From: an uncultured Solobacterium sp.
GTDB taxonomy: Bacteria > Bacillota_I > Bacilli_A > Erysipelotrichales > Erysipelotrichaceae
DNA: 43,921 nucleotides
Direction of reading: 5' to 3'
Assembly: GCA_900543035.1 (NCBI GenBank)
Contig: UQPV01000016.1
Span: forward strand, 1 to 43,921
Below, piece after piece: positions 15,557 to 24,653 of this stretch (within the stretch, counting starts at the first letter, position 1; each line of letters starts with the position of its first letter). The position numbers and the translations under genes were made by a program. Under the pieces are notes generated by a model that did no database searches, was not told the origin of the DNA, and saw only the letters and a program-made list of their open reading frames with translations.

Positions 15557-18008
15557 AATGGAAGCTTCCCCCAATAAAAAAGAAAAGAAGACCAGGCGTC
15601 ATCTGGACGGATGGAACAAGGCGGCGGTCCTTGTCCTGACGGTCGTGCTGACCGGCTGTGTCTGTGTGTTCTCCCTGCTGGTCAATGTCATCAGCGACGC
15701 GCCGGACTTCAACCCGCAGCAATTGGTCGCCGGGACGAGCACCCACGTCTATGACAGGGATGGCAATGTGATCGCGGAGCTGGGAAGCGAGCACCGCGAC
15801 AATATCGAATATGAAGATCTTCCGCAGGATCTGATCGACGCGTTCCTGTCGATCGAGGATTCCCGCTTCTTCCAGCATAACGGCTTTGACCTGCCGCGCT
15901 TCATCAGTTCGGCGCTCAACAACCTGTCCAGCGGCACGCTGTCTCAGGGCGGAAGCACGCTGACGATGCAGCTGGTGGACAACACCTGGATCCGGCCGAT
16001 GGAGGAAGAGGAGATCAACAATGGAGAGACGATCTCCCGCTTCGAATCGATCCGCCATAAGATCCAAGAGATCTACCTGAGCCTGCTCACGGAGCAGAGC
16101 ATCGACAAGAAGGCGATCATCGTCAACTATCTGAATCTGATCTGGTTCGGCAGCGACGGCGGCACCCGCGGCGTGCAGAATGCCGCGCAGTATTACTTCG
16201 GTAAGGACGTCAATGAGCTGAACCTGTCCGAATGCGCCTTCCTGGCCGGCGTCATCAACGCGCCGCAGACGTATAACCCATACAACCTGGACGGCGATTC
16301 CACCAATCACTATGAAGCGGCCACCAACCGCCGCAACGAGACGCTGCGCATGATGTACCAGCATGGCTACATCAGCGAAGAGGAACGCGATCTGGCGATG
16401 AGCACCAACCTCGCTTATCAGCTGGAGCGCGGTGAATCCTACAGCGGCGATCCATACCAGAGCTATGTCGAGCAAGTGGTGAACGAGGTCCGCGAGCTGA
16501 CCGGACAAGATCCATACACCGTGCCGATGGACATCTATACGAGCATGGACAGCAAAGCCCAGCAGCTGGCATACAACATCAGCAACGGCGAGGTATATTC
16601 CTTCCCGAATCAGTATTTCAACATCGGCCTGACGCTGGTGGACAACGACAGCGGCGAGATCGTCGCCATCGGTCCGGGACGCCAGTATGTCGGAGACTCG
16701 ACCAGCCGCAACGCGGCGACCGAGCTGCAGCAGCCTGGCTCGACGATGAAGCCGATCCTCGATTACGCGCCGACCTTCGATCTTCTGGGCTGGTCCACTA
16801 CCCATACGGTCGATGACCGCGCCGACGACTATTTCCACATCGGCCGCGACCTGCAGAACTCTGACGGCCTGTATATGGGCGAGATCACCCTGGCGGATGC
16901 GCTGGGTCTTTCCCGCAACACCCCTGCCGCCGCGGCGCTGCAAGAGCTGATCGATTCCCAAGGCAGCAGCTATTGGGTGCAGTACCTGAAGGACCTCGGG
17001 TTTACCGACAGCGTGGCAGATGCCTTTGATATCCAGTACAGCATCGGCGGCGGAAACATGCGCGCTTCGACGGTCGAAATGGCCAGCGCTTACTCGATGA
17101 TGGCCAACGGCGGCACGCATATCGAAGCCCACACCGTGCGCCGGGTGGTCATCCGCGATACCAACGAAGTATACCGCAGCGATCCGCAGACCAATCAGGT
17201 GATCAGCGAAGGTGCGGCATACATGATCTCCAACCTGTTAGAGAAAGTTGTCAGCGGCGGCTATTACACCTTCAACTACATCCTCGATGGAGACGGCTCT
17301 TATCCGGTCTATGGCAAATCCGGTACGACAGACTGGGGCGATTCCGGCCTGCAATACGGCATTCCGGAAACGGCCATGAAAGATGAGTGGGCCATCGCGT
17401 ACACGAGCGAATACTCCGTGGCCGTATGGACCGGCTACACCGATACCGGCATCGAGAACGGCTATTACATCACGCAAGATGTGCTGAATCAGGCCATCGC
17501 CTCACACGCAGCCAGAGCGATGCTCGATCAGATCAGCGATAACCCGACCGACATCGCGCGTCCGGACACCGTAGTGGAAAAGGCGAGCCGCGATGGCGGA
17601 TATATCCTCTCTGAATACTACAACACAGAGGAAAGCCGGACGACCGGACTGGACAGCCGCACAAGACCGAGCAGCGGCTCCTCTTCCTCAAGCGATGATG
17701 AAGACTTCGAGGCAAAATGCGAAGCTGATCCGACTTCCGATCCATCCTGCCCGGGATATGAGGAAGCGATGCAGCAGCAGGAAGACCTGGAGACGCGATG
17801 CGCCGCCGACCCGACCGTCGACCCATCCTGTCCGGGATACGAGGAAGCGATACAGAAACAAGAGGAGGAAGAACAGGCGCGGGCAGCCTGTGACGCCCAG
17901 GGCGGCATATACATCAACGGAGAATGCATCCTCTCCCCTTCCGGAGGAAGCGGGGATGACTCTTCCGATTCAGATGCAGAAGACGCCGGTTGGAATAGCT
18001 GGTGGTAA
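15534..18008 (+). CDS. ponA: Bifunctional penicillin-binding protein 1A (class A PBP)
   Basis: The 824-residue protein polymerises and cross-links peptidoglycan. After a basic cytoplasmic tail comes one membrane helix (about 29-53), then the GT51 transglycosylase with EDSRFF (catalytic Glu108) and QGGSTLTMQL. The transpeptidase has S403-T-M-K406, S460-R-N462 and K595-S-G-T598. The C-terminus is unusual. After a Ser-rich stretch (713-720) come two copies of a motif C-x-A-D-P-T-x-D-P-S-C-P-G-Y-E-E-A (cysteines 729/739 and 756/766), then another cysteine pair (786/798), an acidic Ser/Asp stretch and the ending GWNSWW. This tail lies outside the membrane. The start at 15534 has AAGGAGGA. GpsB, encoded nearby, is a likely partner. 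Confidence 0.96.
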   Translation: MKKNNGNEMEASPNKKEKKTRRHLDGWNKAAVLVLTVVLTGCVCVFSLLVNVISDAPDFNPQQLVAGTSTHVYDRDGNVIAELGSEHRDNIEYEDLPQDLIDAFLSIEDSRFFQHNGFDLPRFISSALNNLSSGTLSQGGSTLTMQLVDNTWIRPMEEEEINNGETISRFESIRHKIQEIYLSLLTEQSIDKKAIIVNYLNLIWFGSDGGTRGVQNAAQYYFGKDVNELNLSECAFLAGVINAPQTYNPYNLDGDSTNHYEAATNRRNETLRMMYQHGYISEEERDLAMSTNLAYQLERGESYSGDPYQSYVEQVVNEVRELTGQDPYTVPMDIYTSMDSKAQQLAYNISNGEVYSFPNQYFNIGLTLVDNDSGEIVAIGPGRQYVGDSTSRNAATELQQPGSTMKPILDYAPTFDLLGWSTTHTVDDRADDYFHIGRDLQNSDGLYMGEITLADALGLSRNTPAAAALQELIDSQGSSYWVQYLKDLGFTDSVADAFDIQYSIGGGNMRASTVEMASAYSMMANGGTHIEAHTVRRVVIRDTNEVYRSDPQTNQVISEGAAYMISNLLEKVVSGGYYTFNYILDGDGSYPVYGKSGTTDWGDSGLQYGIPETAMKDEWAIAYTSEYSVAVWTGYTDTGIENGYYITQDVLNQAIASHAARAMLDQISDNPTDIARPDTVVEKASRDGGYILSEYYNTEESRTTGLDSRTRPSSGSSSSSDDEDFEAKCEADPTSDPSCPGYEEAMQQQEDLETRCAADPTVDPSCPGYEEAIQKQEEEEQARAACDAQGGIYINGECILSPSGGSGDDSSDSDAEDAGWNSWW

Positions 18009-18010
18009 AG

Positions 18011-18047
18011 AAAACGGGAACCTCGCTTTGAAGTTCCCGTTTTTTTT
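18011..18047 (+). terminator. Terminator of recU-ponA
   Basis: AAAACGGGAAC pairs with GTTCCCGTTTT across a 10-base loop and ends in eight Ts, right after the ponA stop codon. Confidence 0.95.
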
Positions 18048-18445
18048 CCACTTCATCTTTCTCTGCTCATTGCGTTTACCAAACTGATTTCCATGACAGA
18101 TCCCTCTCAGCTTGATGGAAGTCCTTAATTGACTGAAAGCTTTCATCTTTTCCTCCATTTCCCCGCGCCTAAAGTCGCGCGGACACAAATATTTCATCAA
18201 TAAATCTCACATGCTTTCTTTTGTGTTACAATTTAAGAGAGGTGGTACACTACAGAGCACGTGGAGATGAGCAGGAATTCTGCTCGATTGAATATCCTGT
18301 ATTTTTATCAGTTGCCGTCATCATCTCAAGCACAAATAAGTAGGACTTTGAGCCTGGACACTTATGATTGTTTAATCAACTGTTGTCGATTCGCTTTGAT
18401 GACAGTCAATGCCACCTCTCCTTTTGCATGAAAGGAGTTTTTTAT
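18048..18445 (+). other. Noncoding stretch leading into the IS110-type element
   Basis: No gene is seen. Base composition turns AT-rich from about 18180. A CCGCGC/GCGCGG hairpin at 18163-18182 lies near that switch. Further on, GAGCAG-GAATT-CTGCTC (18269-18285) is a perfect hairpin, and TACAAT (18227-18232) is a possible -10. In IS110-family elements the long noncoding end before the transposase encodes the bridge RNA, so this is where such an RNA, or its remains, would lie. That assignment is inference. Confidence 0.4.
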
Positions 18446-19612
18446 ATGGCAATGAAAATCGTTAGCTTCAACTGTTGTGGCATGGATGTTCACAAAAACC
18501 TGGTTGTCGCTACTATCGGTATAACCGATAGTAAGACCAACATTACAGAATACTTCCAACGATCCTTTTCCACTTTAAACTCCGACCTGTATCGGTTGAA
18601 AGATTGGCTGAAATCTCATCACTGTTCTGATGTCTGTATGGAGTCTACCGGTAAATACTGGATCCCGATCTTTAATATTCTTGAAGATGAGATCAATGTT
18701 CGTTTAACTCATCTCAAATATGTCAAAGCCATCAAAGGTAAGAAAACAGATAAGAAAGATTCCAAATGGATCTGCAATCTCTTCAAGTATGATCTAATCA
18801 AGTTTTCTTTTATTCCACCTAAAGAGATCAGAGAGTTACGTGAGATTGCTCGCTATCGGTATAAACTTGTTTGTATGCGCTCTGCAGAACGGAATCGTTA
18901 TCAGAACTGTATGACTGTTTCCAATATCGGTGTAGCTTCTGTTATCTCAGATCCTTTTGGTAAGACTGCTTCTAACATCATGAAAGAAGTCATGAGATCC
19001 AACGTTATTGACGATGACAAGATCCTAAAACTCATTCATAGAAATTGTAAGAACAAAGATAAGATCCTAGATTCACTTCATGGATATCACATCGAAACTG
19101 ATCAACGATTCAAGATGGAGAAATCATTGAATCATATGGAATATTTGGATCAGATGATTGATTCATGTGAAGTTGAATTGATCAAGCATACTTATCCTCT
19201 GCGCAACTCTTTCTAACATATTACACAATATAAAAGGAATCAATGCTTTATCTGCAATTCTGATCATTTCTGAAATAGGAATTGATATGTCTCAGTCTGT
19301 ATCTCAAAAGCTGGACAGTACCTCAAACCACTGCTTCTCCAATGTGCTTTATTAGCCATCAAAGATAAAGCTTCTTATTTTGGAAGAAAACATTCCAAAA
19401 TCAAGAAACGACGTAGCCATTAGAAAGCAATCATTGCAATTGCGCGCATGATGCTGGTTAGTATCTATCACATGATTCTTACAGGTGAATAGTTTCAACC
19501 AACCGATTATGAATCCTTCATGAATCCAAAATTAAACGATACTCAATCACTAACAGTTGAAAAAGCATTAAACTTTTTAAAACAATCTGGAATTGATATT
19601 TCTTCACTTTAA
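18446..19612 (+). pseudogene. IS110-family transposase, frameshifted and interrupted
   Basis: The reading from the ATG at 18446 (AAAGGAG upstream) gives 256 residues with the DEDD-type N-terminal domain: GMDVHK and ESTGKYW, then LTHLKYVKAIKGKKTDKKDS. It then stops at 19214-19216. The C-terminal transposase_20 domain continues in another frame: SNILHNIKGINALSAILIISEIGIDMSQS. After an apparent deletion near 19308 it goes on AGQYLKPLLLQCALLAIKDK, and further KAIIAIARMMLVSIYHMILTGE. Stops at 19421 (TAG) and 19490 (TAG) interrupt this part, and the natural end is TAA at 19610-19612. At least one frameshift, one deletion and two stops mean it is inactive. The segment containing the conserved Ser region is partly lost. 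Confidence 0.9.
18515..18533 (+). repeat. Palindrome inside the IS110 transposase
   Basis: CTATCGGTATAACCGATAG is a perfect 8-3-8 inverted repeat within the transposase coding sequence. The half sequence GCTATCGGTATAAAC recurs near 18852. It may be chance or a structure in the element's transcript. Confidence 0.5.
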
Positions 19613-19796
19613 GGTCAACTTATAAATTTTTTTAAAATTTTTATCACTTATTTTTAAGTCGGCTTTTTTTTGCTTCTTTATTTACACTTATCCCAATTAT
19701 ATATGAGCGCAATATAAGGGCGTGTTAGAAAAAGCAGACGGCCGATGAGGTATGCAAAAGGAAAGCGCGTCCATACTTCAGATATGAGGTGAACAA

Positions 19797-20183
19797 ATGA
19801 AAAAAGCATTCGTACTGGTGGCGCTGTGGCTGTGCGTGCTCAGCGGCGGCGTTGCGGCAGGCACGGCAGAGGGCGTCGCGTACACGATCCATTTTGACCG
19901 GGATACCAAGGAGACGTATCCATTGCAGGAACAGCTGCAGGAAACGTATGAACAGCTGATGCGGGGCATTCAGAAGGACAGCCGTTACACGGTGCTCGTG
20001 CACAATCTCTCCTTGTTTGAGTCGGACGATGTGCAGGCGAAGATGGAGCAGGACCGGCTCGTGCTGACGCAGGGAGATGGCAGAGGGGCAAGCGTCAGCG
20101 GCACGCTGGCGGACTGGAGCTATTGCGTGGCGCAGGTGGAGCCGAAGTCATGGCTGGAATCGCTGTTTTCCGGTCTGTGGTAA
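19797..20183 (+). CDS. Small secreted protein, function unknown
   Basis: A 128-residue protein with an N-terminal signal peptide (MKKAFVLVALWLCVLSGGVAAG, probable cleavage after residue 21 or so) and a mostly polar mature part that ends in hydrophobic LESLFSGLW. I recognise no domain. The ATG follows ATGAGGTGAAC. It is the first gene to the right of the IS remnant, with about 180 bases between, so its original promoter may have been displaced or replaced. No terminator is evident before the next gene. Confidence 0.65.
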   Translation: MKKAFVLVALWLCVLSGGVAAGTAEGVAYTIHFDRDTKETYPLQEQLQETYEQLMRGIQKDSRYTVLVHNLSLFESDDVQAKMEQDRLVLTQGDGRGASVSGTLADWSYCVAQVEPKSWLESLFSGLW

Positions 20184-20270
20184 AGCGGGAGAGAATGGGC
20201 ATGCGCCTTTCTCTTCCTTTCTTTTGTCAAAATAGGTATAATGGACCTGAAGAAAGCGGGAGGTGGACGC

Positions 20271-21143
20271 ATGAAAAAGGAACTGATCAGGGACAGTGCG
20301 CAGATCATCGCCGGCAACTTCTTGGTGGCGCTGGGCGTCAATGCGTTCATCTTGCCCAATGATGTGCTGACGGGCGGACTGGCCGGTGTCGCTGTGGCGC
20401 TGCAGCCGCTGGTCGCTATAGAACCAACACTGTTCATCAATGCGGCGACCATCGTGCTGTTTGGCATCGGTGCGGTGATCCTGGGCAGGCAGTTTGCGCT
20501 GAAGACGCTGCTTTCCACGATTTGTTATCCGCTGTTTATCTCTCTGCTCTCCTGGGGGCTTGCGGAATGGTTCACGCCGGAGACCTTCATCATGGACCAG
20601 TATCTGGCTGCCATCTATGGCGGTGTGTTCATGGGATGCGGAGTCGGGCTCGTGTTCCGCTGCGGCGCCAGTACTGGCGGCATGGATATCCCTCCGCTGA
20701 TCGTGCACCGCTTCACTCATCTGCCGCTGTCCACGCTGGTGCTGATCACTGACGCGCTGACCGTCGGGCTCGGTGTGGCGACTTACGGCCTGCAGGCCGC
20801 GCTCATGGGGATCATCTCCGTCTTCGTCAGCAGCGTCGCCATCGACCGGACGCTGACGCTGGGCGCGGTCCGTTCAAAGAACTGCATGATCATCTCTGCG
20901 CATCCTGAGGAGCTGATGGCATATATCCACGAACAGCTTTACCGCGGCACCACGCTGCTGGAGGCCAAGGGCGGTTATACGAAGGAGCAGCGTCAGGTCA
21001 TCATGGTCGTCGTCTCGCGCAAGCAGTATCCATTGCTCGAGCATGAGGTGCTGCGGATCGACCCGAACGCGTTCATTATCGTGACCGACACCGATGAGGT
21101 GCACGGTCTGGGCTTTACTTATGAAGAGGATGATTACACATGA
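20271..21143 (+). CDS. YitT-family membrane protein (DUF161/DUF2179)
   Basis: A 290-residue protein with about five or six membrane helices in the first 190 residues (including GNFLVALGVNAFILPNDVLTGG and the CGASTGGMD loop), followed by a soluble C-terminal DUF2179 domain (about 205-285, RTLTLGAVRSKNCMIIS...). The family is widespread in Firmicutes and its transport role is unproven. The start at 20271 follows GGGAGGTGG. A TATAAT lies at 20237-20242 with only a weak -35. It overlaps the next gene by four bases. Confidence 0.88.
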   Translation: MKKELIRDSAQIIAGNFLVALGVNAFILPNDVLTGGLAGVAVALQPLVAIEPTLFINAATIVLFGIGAVILGRQFALKTLLSTICYPLFISLLSWGLAEWFTPETFIMDQYLAAIYGGVFMGCGVGLVFRCGASTGGMDIPPLIVHRFTHLPLSTLVLITDALTVGLGVATYGLQAALMGIISVFVSSVAIDRTLTLGAVRSKNCMIISAHPEELMAYIHEQLYRGTTLLEAKGGYTKEQRQVIMVVVSRKQYPLLEHEVLRIDPNAFIIVTDTDEVHGLGFTYEEDDYT

Positions 21144-21940
21144 AACAATTGTTCAATTACCACAATCACACCAGCCGCTGCGGACATGCCGTCGGCACGG
21201 ATGAAGAATATGTGAAGGCGGCGATCGCCGCCGGCTATCAGAAGATGGGCTTCAGCGACCATGCGCCCTATCCGGGACAGTATCACCCCGAAGAGCGCAT
21301 GGATGTGAGCGAGATGCCGGAGTACATCCGTTCCGTCAAGGACCTGCAGGCGCGTTACCGCGATCAGATCGATATCTATATCGGTCTGGAGATCGAAAAC
21401 TATCAGGCGTTCCAGCACGAGCTGCGTGCATACCGGGAGATGTTTGACTACTGCATCATCGGCCAGCATTCCGCTGCGCTGCGCGAGGGAAGGGCGATCG
21501 GCGATTATTATGTGGAGAACGATGACGGTCATGTGCTGCTGTATGCCGGGCAGATCAAGGAGGCGCTGGAGGCGGGGATGGCGGATATCGTCGCCCATCC
21601 GGACCTGTTCATGTACAGCCGCGCGCAGTGGAGCGACGCCTGTGAACAGGCTGCGCAGATGATCTGCGATGCGGCGCTGGCAGCGGATGTGCCCCTTGAG
21701 GTGAACATGGGCGGCATCAAGCGCGGCATGCGCACCATCGGCAGACAGACCCGCCTGGTCTACCCATACCGGCGCTTCTGGGAAGTGGCGGCCCGCAAAG
21801 GCAATAAGGTCGTCTATGGGCTGGATGCCCATGATCCCCAGGAATATCTGAAGAAGGAACAATATGATATCGTGGATGAAGTCATCGCGGGATTGGACCT
21901 GCATTTCGTCGATGCGCTGACATTCAGCCACAAGCTGTGA
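21140..21940 (+). CDS. PHP-domain phosphoesterase, histidinol-phosphatase-like
   Basis: A 266-residue PHP-fold metallo-phosphoesterase. Metal ligands are visible in YHNHTSRCGHA (residues 7-17), FSDHAPY, IGLEIENY, IIGQHS, VAHPDLF and YGLDAHDP. The pattern is that of HisJ/HisK-type histidinol phosphatases, but no histidine biosynthesis genes are nearby and the family also includes other phosphatases. It is coupled to the YitT-type gene by a four-base overlap and followed by a terminator. Confidence 0.85.
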   Translation: MKQLFNYHNHTSRCGHAVGTDEEYVKAAIAAGYQKMGFSDHAPYPGQYHPEERMDVSEMPEYIRSVKDLQARYRDQIDIYIGLEIENYQAFQHELRAYREMFDYCIIGQHSAALREGRAIGDYYVENDDGHVLLYAGQIKEALEAGMADIVAHPDLFMYSRAQWSDACEQAAQMICDAALAADVPLEVNMGGIKRGMRTIGRQTRLVYPYRRFWEVAARKGNKVVYGLDAHDPQEYLKKEQYDIVDEVIAGLDLHFVDALTFSHKL

Positions 21941-21966
21941 AAAGGTGCCTGGATGGCATCTTTTTT
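21941..21966 (+). terminator. Terminator after the PHP phosphatase
   Basis: AAGGTGCC pairs with GGCATCTT around a five-base loop, followed by six Ts. Confidence 0.85.
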
Positions 21967-22035
21967 GCGTCATTGAGCGGGCAGGGGAAACATGGTAAAA
22001 TATAGAAAATCGAACAGCTGAAAGGGGAAACGGAA

Positions 22036-23997
22036 ATGAGAAACAAAAAGACGGCTGGCATCGCGGTCATCGCGGCGGCTGCCGTGATCGCAATCATCGC
22101 CGGCATCGCGGTGTTCATGACGACGCGGGCGACGCCGCAGAAGGAGCTGCAGGCATTTGCCGCGCTGCTGCAGGAACAGAACTATGAGGAGATGTATGCG
22201 CATCTCAGCGAGAACGTCCGCGCATCCTGGAGCCAGGAGGCGTTCATCACGCGTAATCAGAACATCTATGGCGGCATCGGTGCTTCAGCCATCGAATTCA
22301 GCGACATCCAGGCGGAGACGACCGATACCGGCGCGAATGTCAGCTATCATCAGAAAATGGAGACCTCTGCAGGCACGGTGGAATTTGACAACACGGCCGT
22401 GGTGGTGAGCGAGGAGGGCGGCTATAAGATCGATTGGGACAGCACGTTCATCTTCCCGCAGCTCAGCGACGAAGACAGTGTCAGCGTGCAGACGACGCAG
22501 GGGACGCGCGGATCGATCCTCGACCGCAATGGCACGCCGCTGGCACAGGACGGCGCGGTGTATCAGGTCGGCCTGGCTGCCGGTTCGACGGATGAGCGCT
22601 CCAACGCGGCGCTCGCCTCGGCGCTGGACATTTCGAAAGAGACGGTGGAAAGCGCGATGTCGGCCAGCTGGGTGCAGGAGGGCATGTTCGTGCCGGTGAA
22701 GACGATCACTGCCGCAGATTACCACGCGCTGAGCGATCAGCTGGATACGGTGGCGGGCATCAGCGTGCAGAGCGTGAGCGGCCGCGTCTATCCGTATGCG
22801 CAGACCTGCGCGCACCTGGTCGGATATGTGCAGACAGCCTCTGCGCAGGATCTGGAGGAACACGCGGATGAAGGCTATACGCAGGAGAGCCTGATCGGCA
22901 AGAGCGGCCTGGAAGCGGTGTATGAAGATGAGCTGCGCGCCAGAGACGGCGTGCGCATCGTGGTGCTCAGCGCTTCCGGACAGGAAAAGGAAGTGGTCGC
23001 GGAGAGCGCGGCGCAGGATGGCAAGGACATCGTCACGACGATCGATCTGGATGTGCAGCAGACGCTGTATGAGGGCATGGGCGATGATGAAGGCGCGGCC
23101 GTCGCGATGGATGCGCAGACGGGCGAGGTGCTCGCCCTGGTCAGCACGCCTTCCTATGATCCCAATGACTTTGCCAACGGCATGGACAGTGAGGAATGGG
23201 AGACGCTGAGCAGCGATGCGCGCAACCCGATGCTCAGCCGCTATCAGTCCGCTTACTGTCCGGGCTCCACCTTCAAGGCGATCACAGCGGCCATCGCGCT
23301 GGACAATGGGACGATCACGGCCGACACGGCGTTTGAAAAGACGGAGCGCTGGCAGAAGGACAGCAGCTGGGGCGATCATTATGTGACGACCACGCATCTG
23401 TATGATGAACCGAGCAACCTGGCCAACGCGCTGCGCTATTCCGATAATATCTTCTTTGCGCAGCTGGCCGATCAGATCGGCGCGCAGGCGCTGGCGGAAG
23501 GCCTGGATGCCATCGGGTTCAACAGCGCGCTGCCTTTTGAGCTGACGCTGACCCATTCCACATACGGCGATCGGCTCAGCGATGCGCAGACGCTGGCGGC
23601 GACGGGCTATGGGCAGGGCGATCTGCTCATCAACCCGGTGCACATGACGGCGCTGTATACCGCATATGTCAATGAAGGGACGATCCTGCAGCCGTATCTC
23701 ATCTATGCGGATGGCGAACGCCGGATATATCAGGAAAATGCGTACAGCGCCCAGACGGCGCAGACCTTGCTGGACGATCTGCGGCAGACGATGAGCAGCT
23801 ATGGGGACAATCCGACCAACGCGGCCGGAAAGACCGGTTCTGCGGAAGTCGATAACGGCGAGGAAGTCATCGGCTGGACCTGCGCGGTCAATGAGCAGGT
23901 GGCGCTGAGCGTGATGATGGAAAATACGAAAGAAGAGGGCTCCAGCCTCTATGTGCAGCCGATCGCGGCACGGATGCTGGAAGCGATCAGCGAATGA
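22036..23997 (+). CDS. Class B PBP with MecA-type N-terminal domain (PBP2a/PBP3-like)
   Basis: A 653-residue transpeptidase anchored by one N-terminal helix (about 7-28). An NTF2-like MecA_N domain follows (about 33-145), starting PQKELQAFAALLQEQNYEEMY. The PBP dimer domain begins GTRGSILDRNGTPLA (157-170). The catalytic domain has S411-T-F-K414, S469-D-N471 and K599-T-G-S602. This architecture is that of Enterococcus PBP5, S. aureus PBP2a and B. subtilis PbpC, which typically have low beta-lactam affinity. It is a single gene with GAAAGGGGAAAC before the ATG and a terminator after. Resistance itself cannot be read from the sequence. Confidence 0.93.
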   Translation: MRNKKTAGIAVIAAAAVIAIIAGIAVFMTTRATPQKELQAFAALLQEQNYEEMYAHLSENVRASWSQEAFITRNQNIYGGIGASAIEFSDIQAETTDTGANVSYHQKMETSAGTVEFDNTAVVVSEEGGYKIDWDSTFIFPQLSDEDSVSVQTTQGTRGSILDRNGTPLAQDGAVYQVGLAAGSTDERSNAALASALDISKETVESAMSASWVQEGMFVPVKTITAADYHALSDQLDTVAGISVQSVSGRVYPYAQTCAHLVGYVQTASAQDLEEHADEGYTQESLIGKSGLEAVYEDELRARDGVRIVVLSASGQEKEVVAESAAQDGKDIVTTIDLDVQQTLYEGMGDDEGAAVAMDAQTGEVLALVSTPSYDPNDFANGMDSEEWETLSSDARNPMLSRYQSAYCPGSTFKAITAAIALDNGTITADTAFEKTERWQKDSSWGDHYVTTTHLYDEPSNLANALRYSDNIFFAQLADQIGAQALAEGLDAIGFNSALPFELTLTHSTYGDRLSDAQTLAATGYGQGDLLINPVHMTALYTAYVNEGTILQPYLIYADGERRIYQENAYSAQTAQTLLDDLRQTMSSYGDNPTNAAGKTGSAEVDNGEEVIGWTCAVNEQVALSVMMENTKEEGSSLYVQPIAARMLEAISE

Positions 23998-24001
23998 TGA
24001 G

Positions 24002-24027
24002 CGTGGCGCCAGAGGGCGTCACGTTTT
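24002..24027 (+). terminator. Terminator after the class B PBP
   Basis: CGTGGCGCC-AGAG-GGCGTCACG hairpin (nine pairs, one G-T) with four Ts, just behind the PBP stop codon. Confidence 0.8.
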
Positions 24028-24110
24028 GCGTGTGACTTACAGAACTGAAATAAATAATGAAAAAAATGTCATTCTGTGCGATAATACCATGGAAGTGAGG
24101 TGCGATTTAC

Positions 24111-24653
24111 GTGAAGATCAGAGAAGTGATCGTGGTCGAAGGAAAAAACGACACGAATGTGCTGCAGCAGTATTTTGATTGTGAGACGATCGAGACCCAC
24201 GGCACGTCGCTCGATGCGCAGACGCTTGCGCTCATCCGCCTGGCCCAGCAGCGCCGGGGCGTGATCATCTTCACGGATCCCGATCATCCCGGCGAGTATA
24301 TCCGCCGCCGGGTGAATGAGGCCGTGCCTGGCTGCAAGAATGCGTTTATCGAGAAAGATAAGGCGAAGACGCCGAAGAAGGTCGGCGTGGAACATGCCTC
24401 GCGCGCTGACCTGGAGGAAGCGCTGAAGCACTGCTATATCCATGCGGAGCAGCCGCATGCGCATATCGGCATGGATCAGATGCTGGATCTGGGCCTGCAG
24501 GGAAAAGCTGACAGCGCGCAGCGCCGTGCCTTTCTTGGGACATACTATCATCTGGGGAGACCGAATGCCAAGACGCTGCTGCGCCGGCTCAACATGCTGG
24601 GCGTGCAGGCGGATGAGGTGAAGAAGGTGCTCAGCGAAGGAGGATTTTCATGA
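24111..24653 (+). CDS. rnmV: Ribonuclease M5
   Basis: A 180-residue Toprim-domain nuclease that finishes 5S rRNA maturation. The Toprim glutamate motif is VVEGKND (residues 7-13) and the aspartate motif is IIFTDPDHPGEYIRR (about 51-65); KVGVEHA is also typical. The start is GTG with GAAGTGAGGTG upstream. The stop overlaps ksgA by four bases, the usual rnmV-ksgA arrangement. Confidence 0.95.
   Translation: MKIREVIVVEGKNDTNVLQQYFDCETIETHGTSLDAQTLALIRLAQQRRGVIIFTDPDHPGEYIRRRVNEAVPGCKNAFIEKDKAKTPKKVGVEHASRADLEEALKHCYIHAEQPHAHIGMDQMLDLGLQGKADSAQRRAFLGTYYHLGRPNAKTLLRRLNMLGVQADEVKKVLSEGGFS

Larger units (their letters stand above)
18190..19690 (+). mobile_element. Decayed IS110-family insertion sequence
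   Basis: An AT-rich island with codon use very unlike the GC-rich neighbours, holding a broken IS110-type transposase and a roughly 250-base noncoding left part. IS110 elements generally lack long terminal inverted repeats, and none was seen, so the ends given are approximate and based on composition. It sits between the ponA terminator and a small secreted-protein gene and does not interrupt a recognisable coding region. Confidence 0.7.

Noticed and set aside
15519..17132. A 537-codon minus-strand reading opposite ponA
   Set aside because: Long antisense open frames are a by-product of the GC-rich codon use; no motif, and ponA is certain.
18236..18262. AGAGGTGGTACACTACAGAGCAC resembles a T-box sequence
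   Set aside because: No specifier stem, terminator or aminoacyl/amino-acid gene follows; it lies in the IS noncoding end, so the likeness is probably chance.
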